From Alphaproteobacteria bacterium (lineage in GTDB: Bacteria; Pseudomonadota; Alphaproteobacteria; GCA-2731375), in contig JASLMY010000033.1 in NCBI GenBank assembly GCA_030746295.1, forward strand, positions 1 through 27,483: a DNA stretch of 27,483 bases. The letters run 5' to 3'. The position numbers and the translations under genes were made by a program. Below the pieces are notes generated by a model that saw only the letters and a program-made list of their open reading frames with translations, made no database searches and was not told where the DNA came from. Below are positions 1-7,358 of the stretch, piece after piece (position 1 is the stretch's first letter; each line of letters begins with the position of its first letter).

Positions 1-1
1 C

Positions 2-418
2 ACCATTTACGAGTACCCTCAGAACTCGTTCGTCGCCAACTTCATCGGCGAGAACAACAACCTGGAGGGCCGGGTGACACGGCTCGACGGCGAGGCCTGC
101 GAGGTGACGCTGACGACCGGCGAGCAGGTGATGGCCCGGGCCGTCAACGTCGCCGGCGAGGGCGCGGAGACCGCTCTCTCGGTCCGGCCCGAGCGTCTCT
201 ATCTGCGCCACGACGGCCGCGATCTCGCCAACCGCGTCGAGGGCGAGGTGACCGAGATCATCTATGGCGGCGACCATTCGATGATCAGGCTCGGCCGCGC
301 CGGCGGCGGTGAGCTGATGGCCAAGGTGGTGGCGGCCGAGGCCGAGGACATCCGCTTGGGCGAGAAGCTCGAGATCGGCTGGGAGACCGCCCATTGCCGC
401 GCCCTCGACCCGCTCTGA
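2..418 (+). CDS. ABC transporter ATP-binding protein, C-terminal part (PotA/spermidine-putrescine-like), 5' truncated by window edge
   Basis: This is the last 138 residues of an ATPase subunit of an ABC importer; the ATP-binding core with Walker motifs lies outside the window. The visible part opens with an IYEYP...FVANFIGENN stretch, the usual link between the nucleotide-binding domain and the C-terminal TOBE domain in PotA, FbpC and CysA-type ATPases. It continues with a typical TOBE domain (VRPERLYL, then a second beta-barrel repeat around GEVTEIIYGGDHSMIRL). The family energises uptake of polyamines, iron or similar solutes at the inner membrane, and the TOBE domain is a regulatory or substrate-sensing extension. 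Permease and binding-protein genes presumably lie upstream. Substrate cannot be told from this fragment. A flavin oxidoreductase follows 36 bp downstream on the same strand and may be co-transcribed. Confidence 0.88.
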   Translation, partial: TIYEYPQNSFVANFIGENNNLEGRVTRLDGEACEVTLTTGEQVMARAVNVAGEGAETALSVRPERLYLRHDGRDLANRVEGEVTEIIYGGDHSMIRLGRAGGGELMAKVVAAEAEDIRLGEKLEIGWETAHCRALDPL

Positions 419-454
419 GGCGTGCTGGCCGCCAACGCTAGCAAGGAAGCTTGC

Positions 455-1387
455 ATGGACCTGCCTTTCGACCGTGACCTCTCCATCGGCGTCTCGGCGC
501 CATTGATGACGGCGGAGAATTTCCACGCCACGATCGGCCTCGTCGACCGGCTCGGCTACGACGTCTTCTGGGCTGGCGACCATGTCGAGGCCGCTTCGCC
601 GATGCTGGAGCCTTTGGTGCAACTGGCCCAGGCGGCAGCGCTCAGCCAGCGCCTCACCATCGCCACGGGCATCTATCTCTTGCCGCTCCGCCATCCGGTG
701 TCGGTCGCCAAGCAGGTCGCCAGCCTCGACCGGCTCACCGGTGGCCGCCTTCTCTTTGGCGTCGGTGTCGGTGGCGAGTTCCCGAACGAGTTCGCCGCCT
801 GCGAGGTGCCGATGACCGAGCGCGGCGCCCGCCTCTCCGAGGCGATCCCGATCCTGCGTGCGCTCTGGTCCGACCAGCCGGCGGCGCACCAGGGCCGTTT
901 CTACAACTTCCCCGAGGTGCACCTGACGCCGGGCCCGGCCCGGCCGGGCGGGCCGCCGATCTGGTGCGGCGGCCGGTCCGATGCCGCGCTCCGACGTGCC
1001 GGCCGCTTGGCCGACGGCTGGCTCGCCTACGTGGTCTCGCCCGAGCGCTATGCCGAGAGCCTGGAGAAGATCCTGGCCGCGGCAGCAGAGGTGGGGCGCC
1101 AGACCGACCGTTACGGTACCGGCATCATGCTCTACTGCCGCATCGAGGACGACTACGAGACGGCGCTGGAGGTCATGACCGAGGATCTCTCGGCTCGTTA
1201 CAAAATGGATTTCGGCGTCCCCGCCAAGCGCTACGGCGCCCTCGGCCGGCCGGAGGACGTGGCCGAGGTGATCGCCGGCTTCCGTGCCATCGGCGTCCGC
1301 CACGTCTCCCTCGACATGTCCGGCCCCGACGCCGACCGCCAGGCCCAGCTCACCCGCTTCGCCGAAGAGGTCCGGCCGTTGTTGTGA
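455..1387 (+). CDS. LLM-class flavin-dependent oxidoreductase (luciferase-like)
   Basis: A protein of 310 residues in the bacterial luciferase-like monooxygenase superfamily, which uses FMN or F420 in a TIM barrel to oxidise or reduce small organic substrates in the cytoplasm. Seen: the N-terminal LGYDVFWAGDHV strand, the ATGIYLLPLRHPV block, the DRLTGGRLLFGVGVGG block and the later PPIWCGGRSDAALRRAGRLADGW block, in the order and spacing usual for the family. The start is set at the ATG at 455 because AAGGAAG lies five bases upstream; a GTG at 422 in the same frame would add 11 unconserved residues. It follows the ABC ATPase gene closely, so its substrate may be what that transporter imports; this is inference. 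The stop lies 16 bp from the convergent stop of the next gene. Cofactor choice and substrate are unknown. Confidence 0.87.
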   Translation: MDLPFDRDLSIGVSAPLMTAENFHATIGLVDRLGYDVFWAGDHVEAASPMLEPLVQLAQAAALSQRLTIATGIYLLPLRHPVSVAKQVASLDRLTGGRLLFGVGVGGEFPNEFAACEVPMTERGARLSEAIPILRALWSDQPAAHQGRFYNFPEVHLTPGPARPGGPPIWCGGRSDAALRRAGRLADGWLAYVVSPERYAESLEKILAAAAEVGRQTDRYGTGIMLYCRIEDDYETALEVMTEDLSARYKMDFGVPAKRYGALGRPEDVAEVIAGFRAIGVRHVSLDMSGPDADRQAQLTRFAEEVRPLL

Positions 1388-1403
1388 GGGCGCGCGACCG
1401 CAC

Positions 1404-2894
1404 TCACCCCGAAGCCGCGTATTCGGCCGAGTAGCGGCCGGCGCGGCGGCCGAAGACGGCGCCGGAGGTGAGGCCGCTGCCGCCCGGGTAGTTCTCGTAG
1501 AAGAGGCCGCCGACGAGCTCGCCGGCCGCATAGAGGCCGGGAATGGAGCGGTAGCCCAGGTCCTGGACCTCGTTCGAGGCGTTGATCTTCAAGCCGCCAA
1601 AAGTGAAGGTGACACCGGTGGTGGTGACGAAGCCGACATAGGGCGGGCTGTCGATCGGCAAGGCCCAGTTGCTCTTGCGCGGGCTGATGCCCTCGGTGCC
1701 GACACCATCCAGGATCGCCGGATTGTAGTCGCCGGATTGGCAGGCGGCGTTGTACTCGGCGACCGTTCGGGCCAGGCCCTGGGCATCGATCTCCAGCGCC
1801 TCGGCCAGCCCTTCGATCGTGTCGGATTGGGCCTTGGTGACCTGGCGGATCCGGTACTCGTCGCGCAGCATGTCGACGGTCTTCTGGTCGAAGATCTGCA
1901 CTGCGGTGCGGCGCGGCTGCTCCATGATGGCACTGCCGAAGCGGACATAGGTCAGGTTGCGATAGTCCTCGCCCTCGTCGACGAAGCGGTTGCCCTCGAT
2001 GTTGACCATGATGCCGAGGGGGTAGGAATGCTTCTGGAAGTTGTCCAGGACCTCGCGGTCGCCGTAGGGCGGGGCCGAGATGTCCCAGCCGACCGAATGG
2101 CAGCCGGACCAGTTGCCGAAGGGCAGCGCGCCGGCGTCGAGGGCCATCTTGATGCCGTCGCCGGTGTTGTGCCGGGTGCCGCGGACCCGGGCCAGGTCCC
2201 AGCCGCGGCCGAGATAGCGGACCCGCCATTCCGGGTTGGCCTCGAAGCCGCCGCAGGCCAGTACCACGGCCTTGGCGGCGATCTCCTCGTAGCCTTGCGG
2301 CGTGCGCGCCTCGAGGCCGGTGATCCGGCCCGAGCGGTCCTGCAACAGGCGGTTGGCGCCGGTCTCGTAGCGGATCTCGATGCCGAGCTTGTCGCAGCGC
2401 GCCAGCAGGAACTGCACCAGGCCGGCGCCGCCGCCGACGGCCTCGATGTTGACGCCGCCGTAAAAGCGGTGCTTGCCGTCGACGAGATAGGATTGGCGGC
2501 CGAACATGGGCACGAAGCGAACCCCGTTCTCCCTGAGCCAGGCCACGGTGGGGCGGGATTCGTCGATCAGGATCCAGGCCAGCTCCTCGTCCGCCTGGTG
2601 GTGCGTCACCTTCATCAGCTGGTCGTAGAAGTGATGGCGGTCGTGCGAGGGCAGGTCGATCTGCGCCCGCTCGGCCTCCGAGAGGTCGACCAGGACGTCG
2701 GTGGCGACGTCGTCCAGGCCCTCGTGCGCGAAGCGAAAGCCGCCGGCGGTGAAGTAGGAATTCCCACCCTTCTCTTCCTCGGGCGCCTTCTCCAGGACCA
2801 GCACCCGGGCCCCGTTCTCATGCGCCGAAATTGCCGCCGAAAGCGCCGCGTTGCCCGCGCCGACCACGACCACGTCGTAGCTCGTCTCCGTCAT
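1404..2894 (-). CDS. tcuA: FAD-dependent tricarballylate dehydrogenase (TcuA-like)
   Basis: A 496-residue flavoprotein of the succinate dehydrogenase/fumarate reductase flavoprotein family, closest in style to TcuA, which oxidises tricarballylate to cis-aconitate. Seen: an N-terminal dinucleotide-binding fold (DVVVVGAGNAALSAAI), the EKAPEEEKGGNS segment and YFTAGGFRFAHEG, which are typical of TcuA. The C-terminal IPGLYAAGELVGG and YPGGSGLTSGAVFGRRAG blocks complete the FAD site. The ATG at 2894 is chosen because GGAGGAGA lies about ten bases upstream; an upstream in-frame start at 2933 adds unconserved residues. No tcuB (electron transfer partner) or tcuC (transporter) gene lies beside it, so substrate assignment rests on the sequence alone. 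A related FAD-dependent 3-ketosteroid or fumarate reductase-like role is possible. Confidence 0.78.
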   Translation of the reverse strand: MTETSYDVVVVGAGNAALSAAISAHENGARVLVLEKAPEEEKGGNSYFTAGGFRFAHEGLDDVATDVLVDLSEAERAQIDLPSHDRHHFYDQLMKVTHHQADEELAWILIDESRPTVAWLRENGVRFVPMFGRQSYLVDGKHRFYGGVNIEAVGGGAGLVQFLLARCDKLGIEIRYETGANRLLQDRSGRITGLEARTPQGYEEIAAKAVVLACGGFEANPEWRVRYLGRGWDLARVRGTRHNTGDGIKMALDAGALPFGNWSGCHSVGWDISAPPYGDREVLDNFQKHSYPLGIMVNIEGNRFVDEGEDYRNLTYVRFGSAIMEQPRRTAVQIFDQKTVDMLRDEYRIRQVTKAQSDTIEGLAEALEIDAQGLARTVAEYNAACQSGDYNPAILDGVGTEGISPRKSNWALPIDSPPYVGFVTTTGVTFTFGGLKINASNEVQDLGYRSIPGLYAAGELVGGLFYENYPGGSGLTSGAVFGRRAGRYSAEYAASG

Positions 2895-3065
2895 TGCCAA
2901 CCGTCTCCTCCAAGCCAGATCGGCCCGCATCATAGCAAGCGCCGCCAGGCCGGGAAGAGCGCACTCTTCAATGGCGGCGCCTAGGTCGTGCCGGCTTGCC
3001 AGCAGGGCGCAAATCTGCCTTCATCTCCGCCGACGACCGAGCCCCAGCAACAGCCGAGTATTCCG

Positions 3066-4007
3066 ATGCCCCTAGACCCGCAAATCCAAGAAGCGCTGGC
3101 CGCCATGGCGAAGCTCGACCTGCCGGCGATGGAGACGCTGGCGCCCGAGGCAGCCCGGACGCAGATGGAGGACCTGGTCAAGGCCCGCGGCCTGGAGCCG
3201 GAGCCGGTCGGCGGCGTCGAGGAATTGCTGCTGCCGGGGCCGGGCGGTGGCATTCCGGCGCGGCTCTACCGGCCGATACGAGGCGCCGACGCGCCGCTGC
3301 CGGTGTTGATCTACTACCATGGCGGCGGCCACGTCATCGGCAGCCTGGACACGCACGACGGCGTCGCCCGGGCGCTGTCGAACCACGGCGAATGCGCGGT
3401 CCTCTCGGTCAACTACCGGAAGGCGCCCGAGCACGTCTTCCCGGCGGCGGTCGAGGACGCCTTCGCCGCCGCCCAATGGGCCGGCGAGAAGGGCGGTGAG
3501 GTCGGGCTAGACACCGGCCGGATCGCCGTCGGCGGCGACAGTGCGGGCGGCAACCTGGCCGCGGTGGTGGCGCTGATGGCGCGCGATGCCGGGGCACCGC
3601 GGCTGGCGCTGCAGGTGCTCGTCTACCCGATCGCCGATTATGCCTGCGTCGCCGGCAGCTACCGGACCTATGGCAAGGGCTATGGGCCGCTGACCGAGGA
3701 GCTGATGTTCTATTTTCAGCGTTACTATCTCGATGACGCCAAGGACGTGGGCGATTGGCGCGCCTCGCCGATCAAGGCGGCGAGCCATGCGGGCCTGGCG
3801 CCCGCCCTCATCGTCGCGGCCGAGTACGACGTCCTGCACGACGACGCCGTCGCCTATGCCGAGACCCTGCGCGGCGCCGGCGTCCCGGTGACCTACAGCG
3901 AGTACCCCGGCATGATCCACGCCTTCTTCTCGATGCCGAGCAAGATCGACGGCACCGCCCGCGCCCAGGCCGAGGTCGGCGCGGCGCTCAGGCAGGCTTT
4001 CGGCTGA
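3066..4007 (+). CDS. Alpha/beta hydrolase, hormone-sensitive-lipase (type IV esterase) family
   Basis: A 313-residue carboxylesterase of the bacterial HSL family. The oxyanion-hole motif HGGG is at residues 85-88 and the nucleophile elbow GDSAG at 157-161, with Ser159 as nucleophile. Asp255 (in EYDVLHDD) and His285 (in PGMIHAF) complete the triad at the expected spacing. Length is normal and there is no signal peptide, so it is probably a cytoplasmic esterase acting on short-chain acyl esters. The start at 3066 is placed by homology style (MPLDPQIQEAL); no strong ribosome-binding site precedes it, and a GTG at 2988 in frame would add 26 low-complexity residues. It is divergent from the tricarballylate dehydrogenase gene, with about 170 bp between the starts. 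The natural substrate is unknown. Confidence 0.88.
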   Translation: MPLDPQIQEALAAMAKLDLPAMETLAPEAARTQMEDLVKARGLEPEPVGGVEELLLPGPGGGIPARLYRPIRGADAPLPVLIYYHGGGHVIGSLDTHDGVARALSNHGECAVLSVNYRKAPEHVFPAAVEDAFAAAQWAGEKGGEVGLDTGRIAVGGDSAGGNLAAVVALMARDAGAPRLALQVLVYPIADYACVAGSYRTYGKGYGPLTEELMFYFQRYYLDDAKDVGDWRASPIKAASHAGLAPALIVAAEYDVLHDDAVAYAETLRGAGVPVTYSEYPGMIHAFFSMPSKIDGTARAQAEVGAALRQAFG

Positions 4008-4147
4008 CAAGACTGATTTCGATATTGGCTGAACCACCCGCTCCCCCGCCCCAACCACCCCGAGGGTGCCGGTCCAAACCGGATAGATGGGTAACAGATT
4101 GGCCCGGCGATTCGACGTAAGTCGTCCGCGCTGCCGGTCGACGGGCT

Positions 4148-4594
4148 TTAGCCGCGGCCGAACTTGGCCTCGATCTCGGCCAGGGCGGCGTCCGTCTTCC
4201 GCAGGCCGTCGAGCTTCATCGAAGACAGGATCTCGGGCGTCTTGGTGTACTGGATCTCGCGGTAGTCGACGATCTGGATCCGGTTGCCCCAGGGATCCAG
4301 GAAGTCGATACCGCGGCCCGGCAGCAGCTCGATGTCAAGCTCGGCTAGGCGCTCGCGAACACGCTCCTTGTCGTCGACGACGAGGCCGAAGTGACGCTCG
4401 GCATCGGCGGCTTGCGTCCGCCCGAGCGAAAAGTTCAAGAACTGATCGCCCATGTCGATGAAGGCGATCCGCTCGGAGCGGCCGCGCAGCTCGAATGCGA
4501 AGATCTGGCCGTAGAAGGCCAGCGCCTCGTCGATGTCACCGACTTCCAACGCGACATGGTTCATGCCTACCAGGCGCGGCTTCGCCTCATCCAT
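4148..4594 (-). CDS. VOC (glyoxalase/bleomycin resistance) family protein
   Basis: A small 148-residue single-domain vicinal-oxygen-chelate protein. The first beta-alpha-beta module starts GMNHVALEVGDIDEALAFYGQIF, and the second contains RHFGLVVDD and ends DPWGNRIQIVDY. Histidines sit at the usual first and second metal positions. The last ligand position, usually glutamate in such folds, reads as aspartate (IQIVDY), so metal binding may be altered. The ATG at 4594 has GGGGAGG about seven bases upstream, which settles the start against a longer in-frame version from 4660. It lies between the hydrolase, which is convergent, and znuA on the same strand, with no obvious functional link. Possible roles range from lactoylglutathione lyase-like isomerase to dioxygenase or binding protein. 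Confidence 0.82.
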   Translation of the reverse strand: MDEAKPRLVGMNHVALEVGDIDEALAFYGQIFAFELRGRSERIAFIDMGDQFLNFSLGRTQAADAERHFGLVVDDKERVRERLAELDIELLPGRGIDFLDPWGNRIQIVDYREIQYTKTPEILSSMKLDGLRKTDAALAEIEAKFGRG

Positions 4595-4678
4595 CACGCT
4601 GCCTCCCCTCGCATCCGGTCCCCGCCAGCGAACAATGGCGCACGCATCCGACCCAGGCAATGTCGGCGGGGAGGATGT

Positions 4679-5635
4679 TCACGAGTTGGAGGGCGCGAGG
4701 CAGGCCGCGAGGGCCGCGGCCAGGTTTCGCATCAGGCCGAAATAGGCTTCCGGCCCTGGGGCGAGAGCGGCGCCGAGCGGGTCCAGAACAGCGGTCTTGG
4801 CGCCGGTGCCCTCGACAATGGTCTCCACCAGGCGGGGTCGGTACTGGGGCTCGGAAAAGACGCAAGCCGCACCGTCGGCGCGAATCTTGGCCCGGATCTC
4901 CAGCAGCCGTCGGGCGCCGGGCGGCCGCTCGGGGCTGACGGCCACAGCGCCGACGGCGTTCAGGGCGAAGCTGCGCTCGAAATACTGATAGGCGTCGTGA
5001 AAGACGACGTAGGGGCGCTCGCGCACCGGCCCCAACCGGGCTTGGAGCTCGCTCTCCAGGGCCGAAATGCGCTCGGCCGCGGCCCGCGCGTTCTGCGCGT
5101 AGGTCTCGGCCCCTTCGGGGTCGGCCCGGCTGAGCGCCGCCGCGACGATGGCGATGATGGCCTGTGCGTTCCGGGGGTCGAGCCAGAGATGTGGGTCGAC
5201 GCCACCCTCGTGATGATCATGCTCCGCCGCCGCTTCATCCGCCTTCTCCCAGACGCCGCCCTGGCGGACCGGCAGCCGGCGCAATCCTGCCTCGTCGGCC
5301 AGGGTGATGACGCGCGCCTCCGCGGCCAGGCCAACGAGCGGCTTTTCGAGGAAGGTCTCGAGGCTCTCGCCGACGCGGATGACGATGTCCGCGCGGGCCA
5401 GCTTGCGGGCGTCCGAGGGCTTCAGGACGTATACATGCGGCGAGGCGCCGCCTGGCAGCAGCAGCGCGGGCTCGCCGCGCCCGGCCATCACCAGGGCGGT
5501 CAGCGAATGTAGCGGCGGCACCGTGACCACGACCTTCGGCGCCGCCGCCTCGACCGCAGTCGTGATCGTCAGCGCGGCGAGGAAAGCCGCCGGGGCCGGT
5601 CGCCTCAGCCATCGCAATGCCGCTCGCGCCGTCAT
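4679..5635 (-). CDS. znuA: Zinc ABC transporter periplasmic substrate-binding protein ZnuA
   Basis: A 318-residue cluster A-I metal-binding lipoprotein/periplasmic protein that captures Zn2+ and delivers it to ZnuB. Residues 1-30 form a signal peptide (Arg-rich start, hydrophobic AAFLAALTITTAVEA). Metal ligand candidates are His43 (PPLHSL), His149 (DPHLWLDP) and His213 (VFHDAYQYF), with Asp285 (VLDPLG) nearby. The short charged loop EHDHHE at about 138-143 matches the histidine/acidic loop of ZnuA and argues for zinc over manganese. The start is the ATG at 5635, since the open frame continues upstream across znuC only as an antisense shadow. It is transcribed divergently from znuCB, with 87 bp between start codons; this arrangement is common for Zur-controlled zinc uptake loci. 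No zur gene is in the window. Confidence 0.93.
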   Translation of the reverse strand: MTARAALRWLRRPAPAAFLAALTITTAVEAAAPKVVVTVPPLHSLTALVMAGRGEPALLLPGGASPHVYVLKPSDARKLARADIVIRVGESLETFLEKPLVGLAAEARVITLADEAGLRRLPVRQGGVWEKADEAAAEHDHHEGGVDPHLWLDPRNAQAIIAIVAAALSRADPEGAETYAQNARAAAERISALESELQARLGPVRERPYVVFHDAYQYFERSFALNAVGAVAVSPERPPGARRLLEIRAKIRADGAACVFSEPQYRPRLVETIVEGTGAKTAVLDPLGAALAPGPEAYFGLMRNLAAALAACLAPSNS

Positions 5636-5654
5636 GCCTCGTTTCCGGCGTTGC

Positions 5655-5683
5655 TTGTGGGTCGGGGGGCGCAACACTATAAC
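5655..5683 (+). promoter_or_regulatory. Candidate sigma70-type promoter for znuCB, possible Zur control region
   Basis: In the 87-bp space between the divergent znuA and znuC starts, TTGTGG (5655-5660) and TATAAC (5678-5683) are 17 bp apart, a fair match to -35 and -10 boxes pointing into znuC. The stretch 5671-5688 shares a GNAA...TATAAC pattern with rhizobial-type Zur operators but lacks a clear dyad, so repression by Zur here is only a guess. Confidence 0.4.
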
Positions 5684-5722
5684 CCTGGCCGGGACCCTGC
5701 AAACAACCAGAGGGACGCTGGC

Positions 5723-6553
5723 ATGAGCTCTGTCCAGGCCACGCCGGTGGCTAGCGCGGCGGCGACAGCCCTCGTCGAGGCCCGCGGTGTTCGCGTCGGC
5801 GTGCGCGGTCGGACGATCCTCGACCAGGTCGACGTCACGATCGGCCGCGGCGAGCTGGTGACCCTCGTGGGTCCGAACGGCTCGGGCAAGACGACGCTGG
5901 TGCGTGCGCTCCTGGGCCTGATCCGGCCGGACCAGGGCAGCGTTTGGCGGGCCCCCGACATGGCCATCGGCTACGTGCCGCAGGACTTCCAGGTCGACGC
6001 CTCGTTGCCGCTGACGGTGCGCCGCTTCCTCCGCCTCTTCGGCAAGGGGCGAGCGGACCGGATCGAGGCCCTGTTGGCGGAGGTCGGTATCGCCTACGCC
6101 ATCGATGCGGCGGTGCATGAGCTGTCGGGCGGCGAGCTGAGGCGCGTCCTGATGGCCCGGGCGCTGCTGCGCGACCCCGATCTCCTGGTCCTCGACGAGC
6201 CGATGGCCGGCGTCGACGTCACCGGCCAGGCCGAGCTTTACGAGCTGATCCGGCGGATCCGCGATGTCCGCGGTTGCGGTGTCTTGGTGGTGAGCCACGA
6301 TTTGCACCTGGTGATGGCGACCACCGACCGGGTCTACTGCCTGAACGGCCACATCTGCTGCTCGGGCGCGCCCGAGATGGTCAGTCGCGACCCCGCCTTC
6401 TTGGCCCTCTTCGGGCCCGAGATCGCGGGCGAGCTGGCCCTCTACACGCACCGCCACCAGCACCGGCACGCGCTCTCGGGCGACCGTCTGGACTTGGACG
6501 AGACACCGGACGAGACACCGGACGAGGCGGCGGGCGACAGCGGCGATGGATGA
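5723..6553 (+). CDS. znuC: Zinc ABC transporter ATP-binding protein ZnuC
   Basis: The 276-residue ATPase of the zinc importer. Walker A GPNGSGKTT is at 50-58, the Q-loop at VPQDF (85-89), the ABC signature LSGGE at 134-138 and Walker B LVLDEP at 155-160, followed by the D-loop and the switch histidine in VVSHDLHLV. After the ATPase core it carries a histidine-rich segment HRHQHRH (243-249) and an acidic tail with a DETP tandem repeat. Histidine-rich C termini are known in ZnuC proteins and may sense or buffer zinc. The ATG at 5723 is preceded by GAGGGA eight bases away; an in-frame start at 5651 would sit inside the promoter. Its stop overlaps the znuB start by 8 bp (ATGGATGA), indicating translational coupling. 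Confidence 0.93.
   Translation: MSSVQATPVASAAATALVEARGVRVGVRGRTILDQVDVTIGRGELVTLVGPNGSGKTTLVRALLGLIRPDQGSVWRAPDMAIGYVPQDFQVDASLPLTVRRFLRLFGKGRADRIEALLAEVGIAYAIDAAVHELSGGELRRVLMARALLRDPDLLVLDEPMAGVDVTGQAELYELIRRIRDVRGCGVLVVSHDLHLVMATTDRVYCLNGHICCSGAPEMVSRDPAFLALFGPEIAGELALYTHRHQHRHALSGDRLDLDETPDETPDEAAGDSGDG
6497..6526 (+). repeat. Short in-frame tandem repeat in the znuC tail
   Basis: The 12-base unit gacgagacaccg occurs twice head to tail (6497-6508 and 6509-6520) and a third partial copy gacgag follows. It encodes DETPDETPDE in the acidic C-terminal extension of ZnuC. The unit keeps the frame, so expansion or contraction would change only tail length. Confidence 0.85.
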
Positions 6554-7340
6554 CTTCGTCCTCCGCGCGCTTCTGGCCGGGGTCGGCCTGGCGCTCGCCA
6601 TGGGGCCGCTCGGCGTCTTCGTCGTCTGGCAGCGGATGGCCTATTTCGGCGACACGTTGGCGCATTCGGCACTGCTGGGCGTCGGCCTCGGCATCCTGCT
6701 AGGGCTCGAGGTCAGCCTAGGCATCATCGCCGTCTGCCTCGTCGTTGCCGTTCTGTTGGTCTTGCTGCGCCGTCAGCAGGGCCTTGCCGACGACACGCTC
6801 CTCGGCATCCTCTCGCACGGCACGCTCGCGCTCGGCCTCGTGGTGCTCGCTTTCATGGAGGGCTTCCGCGCCGACCTGCTGGGCTATCTCTTCGGCGACG
6901 TGCTCGCCGTCGACCGGGCCGACGTGATCGGTATCTATGCCGGCGGCCTTGGCGCCTTGGCAGTGCTGGCCTGGCTCTGGCGGCCCTTGCTGTCGATCAC
7001 CGTGCACGAGGAATTGGCCCGCGTCGAAGGCGTGCCGGTGCTGGCGGTCAGGCTCGCCTTCATGGCCCTGATCGCGGTGCTGATCGCGGTGGCGATGAAG
7101 GTGGTGGGGATTCTGCTGGTGACCTCGTTGCTGATCATCCCGGCGGCGGCGGCCAGGCGCTTTGCCCGCACGCCCGAGGCGATGGCGCTGCTGGCGGCTT
7201 TGGCGGGGGTGCTGGCCGTCGTCCTCGGCCTCGCCGGCTCGCTCGCTTGGGATCTGCCGTCCGGCCCCGCGATCGTCGCCGCGGCGGCGCTGCTCTTCGC
7301 GTTGGCCAGCTTCTCCGCTCTGCTTCGGCCCCGTGGATAA
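6546..7340 (+). CDS. znuB: Zinc ABC transporter permease ZnuB
   Basis: A 264-residue inner-membrane permease of the ABC-3 family, which forms the zinc channel driven by ZnuC. Hydrophobic segments run almost end to end, with family landmarks: the N-terminal GPLGVFVVWQRMAYFGDTLAHSALLG block, the LLGYLFGDVL block and the late VGILLVTSLLIIPAAAARR block. Length is normal. The ATG lies inside the end of znuC, so the two are translated from one transcript. The stop is only 18 bp from the stop of the convergent MFS gene, leaving little room for a terminator. No frameshift or missing segment is seen. Confidence 0.93.
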   Translation: MDDFVLRALLAGVGLALAMGPLGVFVVWQRMAYFGDTLAHSALLGVGLGILLGLEVSLGIIAVCLVVAVLLVLLRRQQGLADDTLLGILSHGTLALGLVVLAFMEGFRADLLGYLFGDVLAVDRADVIGIYAGGLGALAVLAWLWRPLLSITVHEELARVEGVPVLAVRLAFMALIAVLIAVAMKVVGILLVTSLLIIPAAAARRFARTPEAMALLAALAGVLAVVLGLAGSLAWDLPSGPAIVAAAALLFALASFSALLRPRG

Positions 7341-7358
7341 GCGCCAAATGACGTAAGT

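Noticed and set aside
1284..2984. Long open frame (566 codons) on the plus strand opposite the tricarballylate dehydrogenase gene
   Set aside because: Valine/alanine/glycine/aspartate-rich translation without family features. Such antisense frames are common in GC-rich genes, and the minus-strand gene has clear FAD motifs.
4008..4147. Possible insertion-sequence remnant (short hairpin ccggt-ccaa-accgg followed by an atgggtaacag stretch)
   Set aside because: The style is unlike the surrounding coding DNA, but no inverted termini, target duplication or transposase fragment can be seen. Without a database search the claim is not supportable.
5636..6601. Minus-strand extension of znuA across znuC
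   Set aside because: The signal peptide places the znuA start at 5635; the upstream frame is an antisense shadow of znuC.
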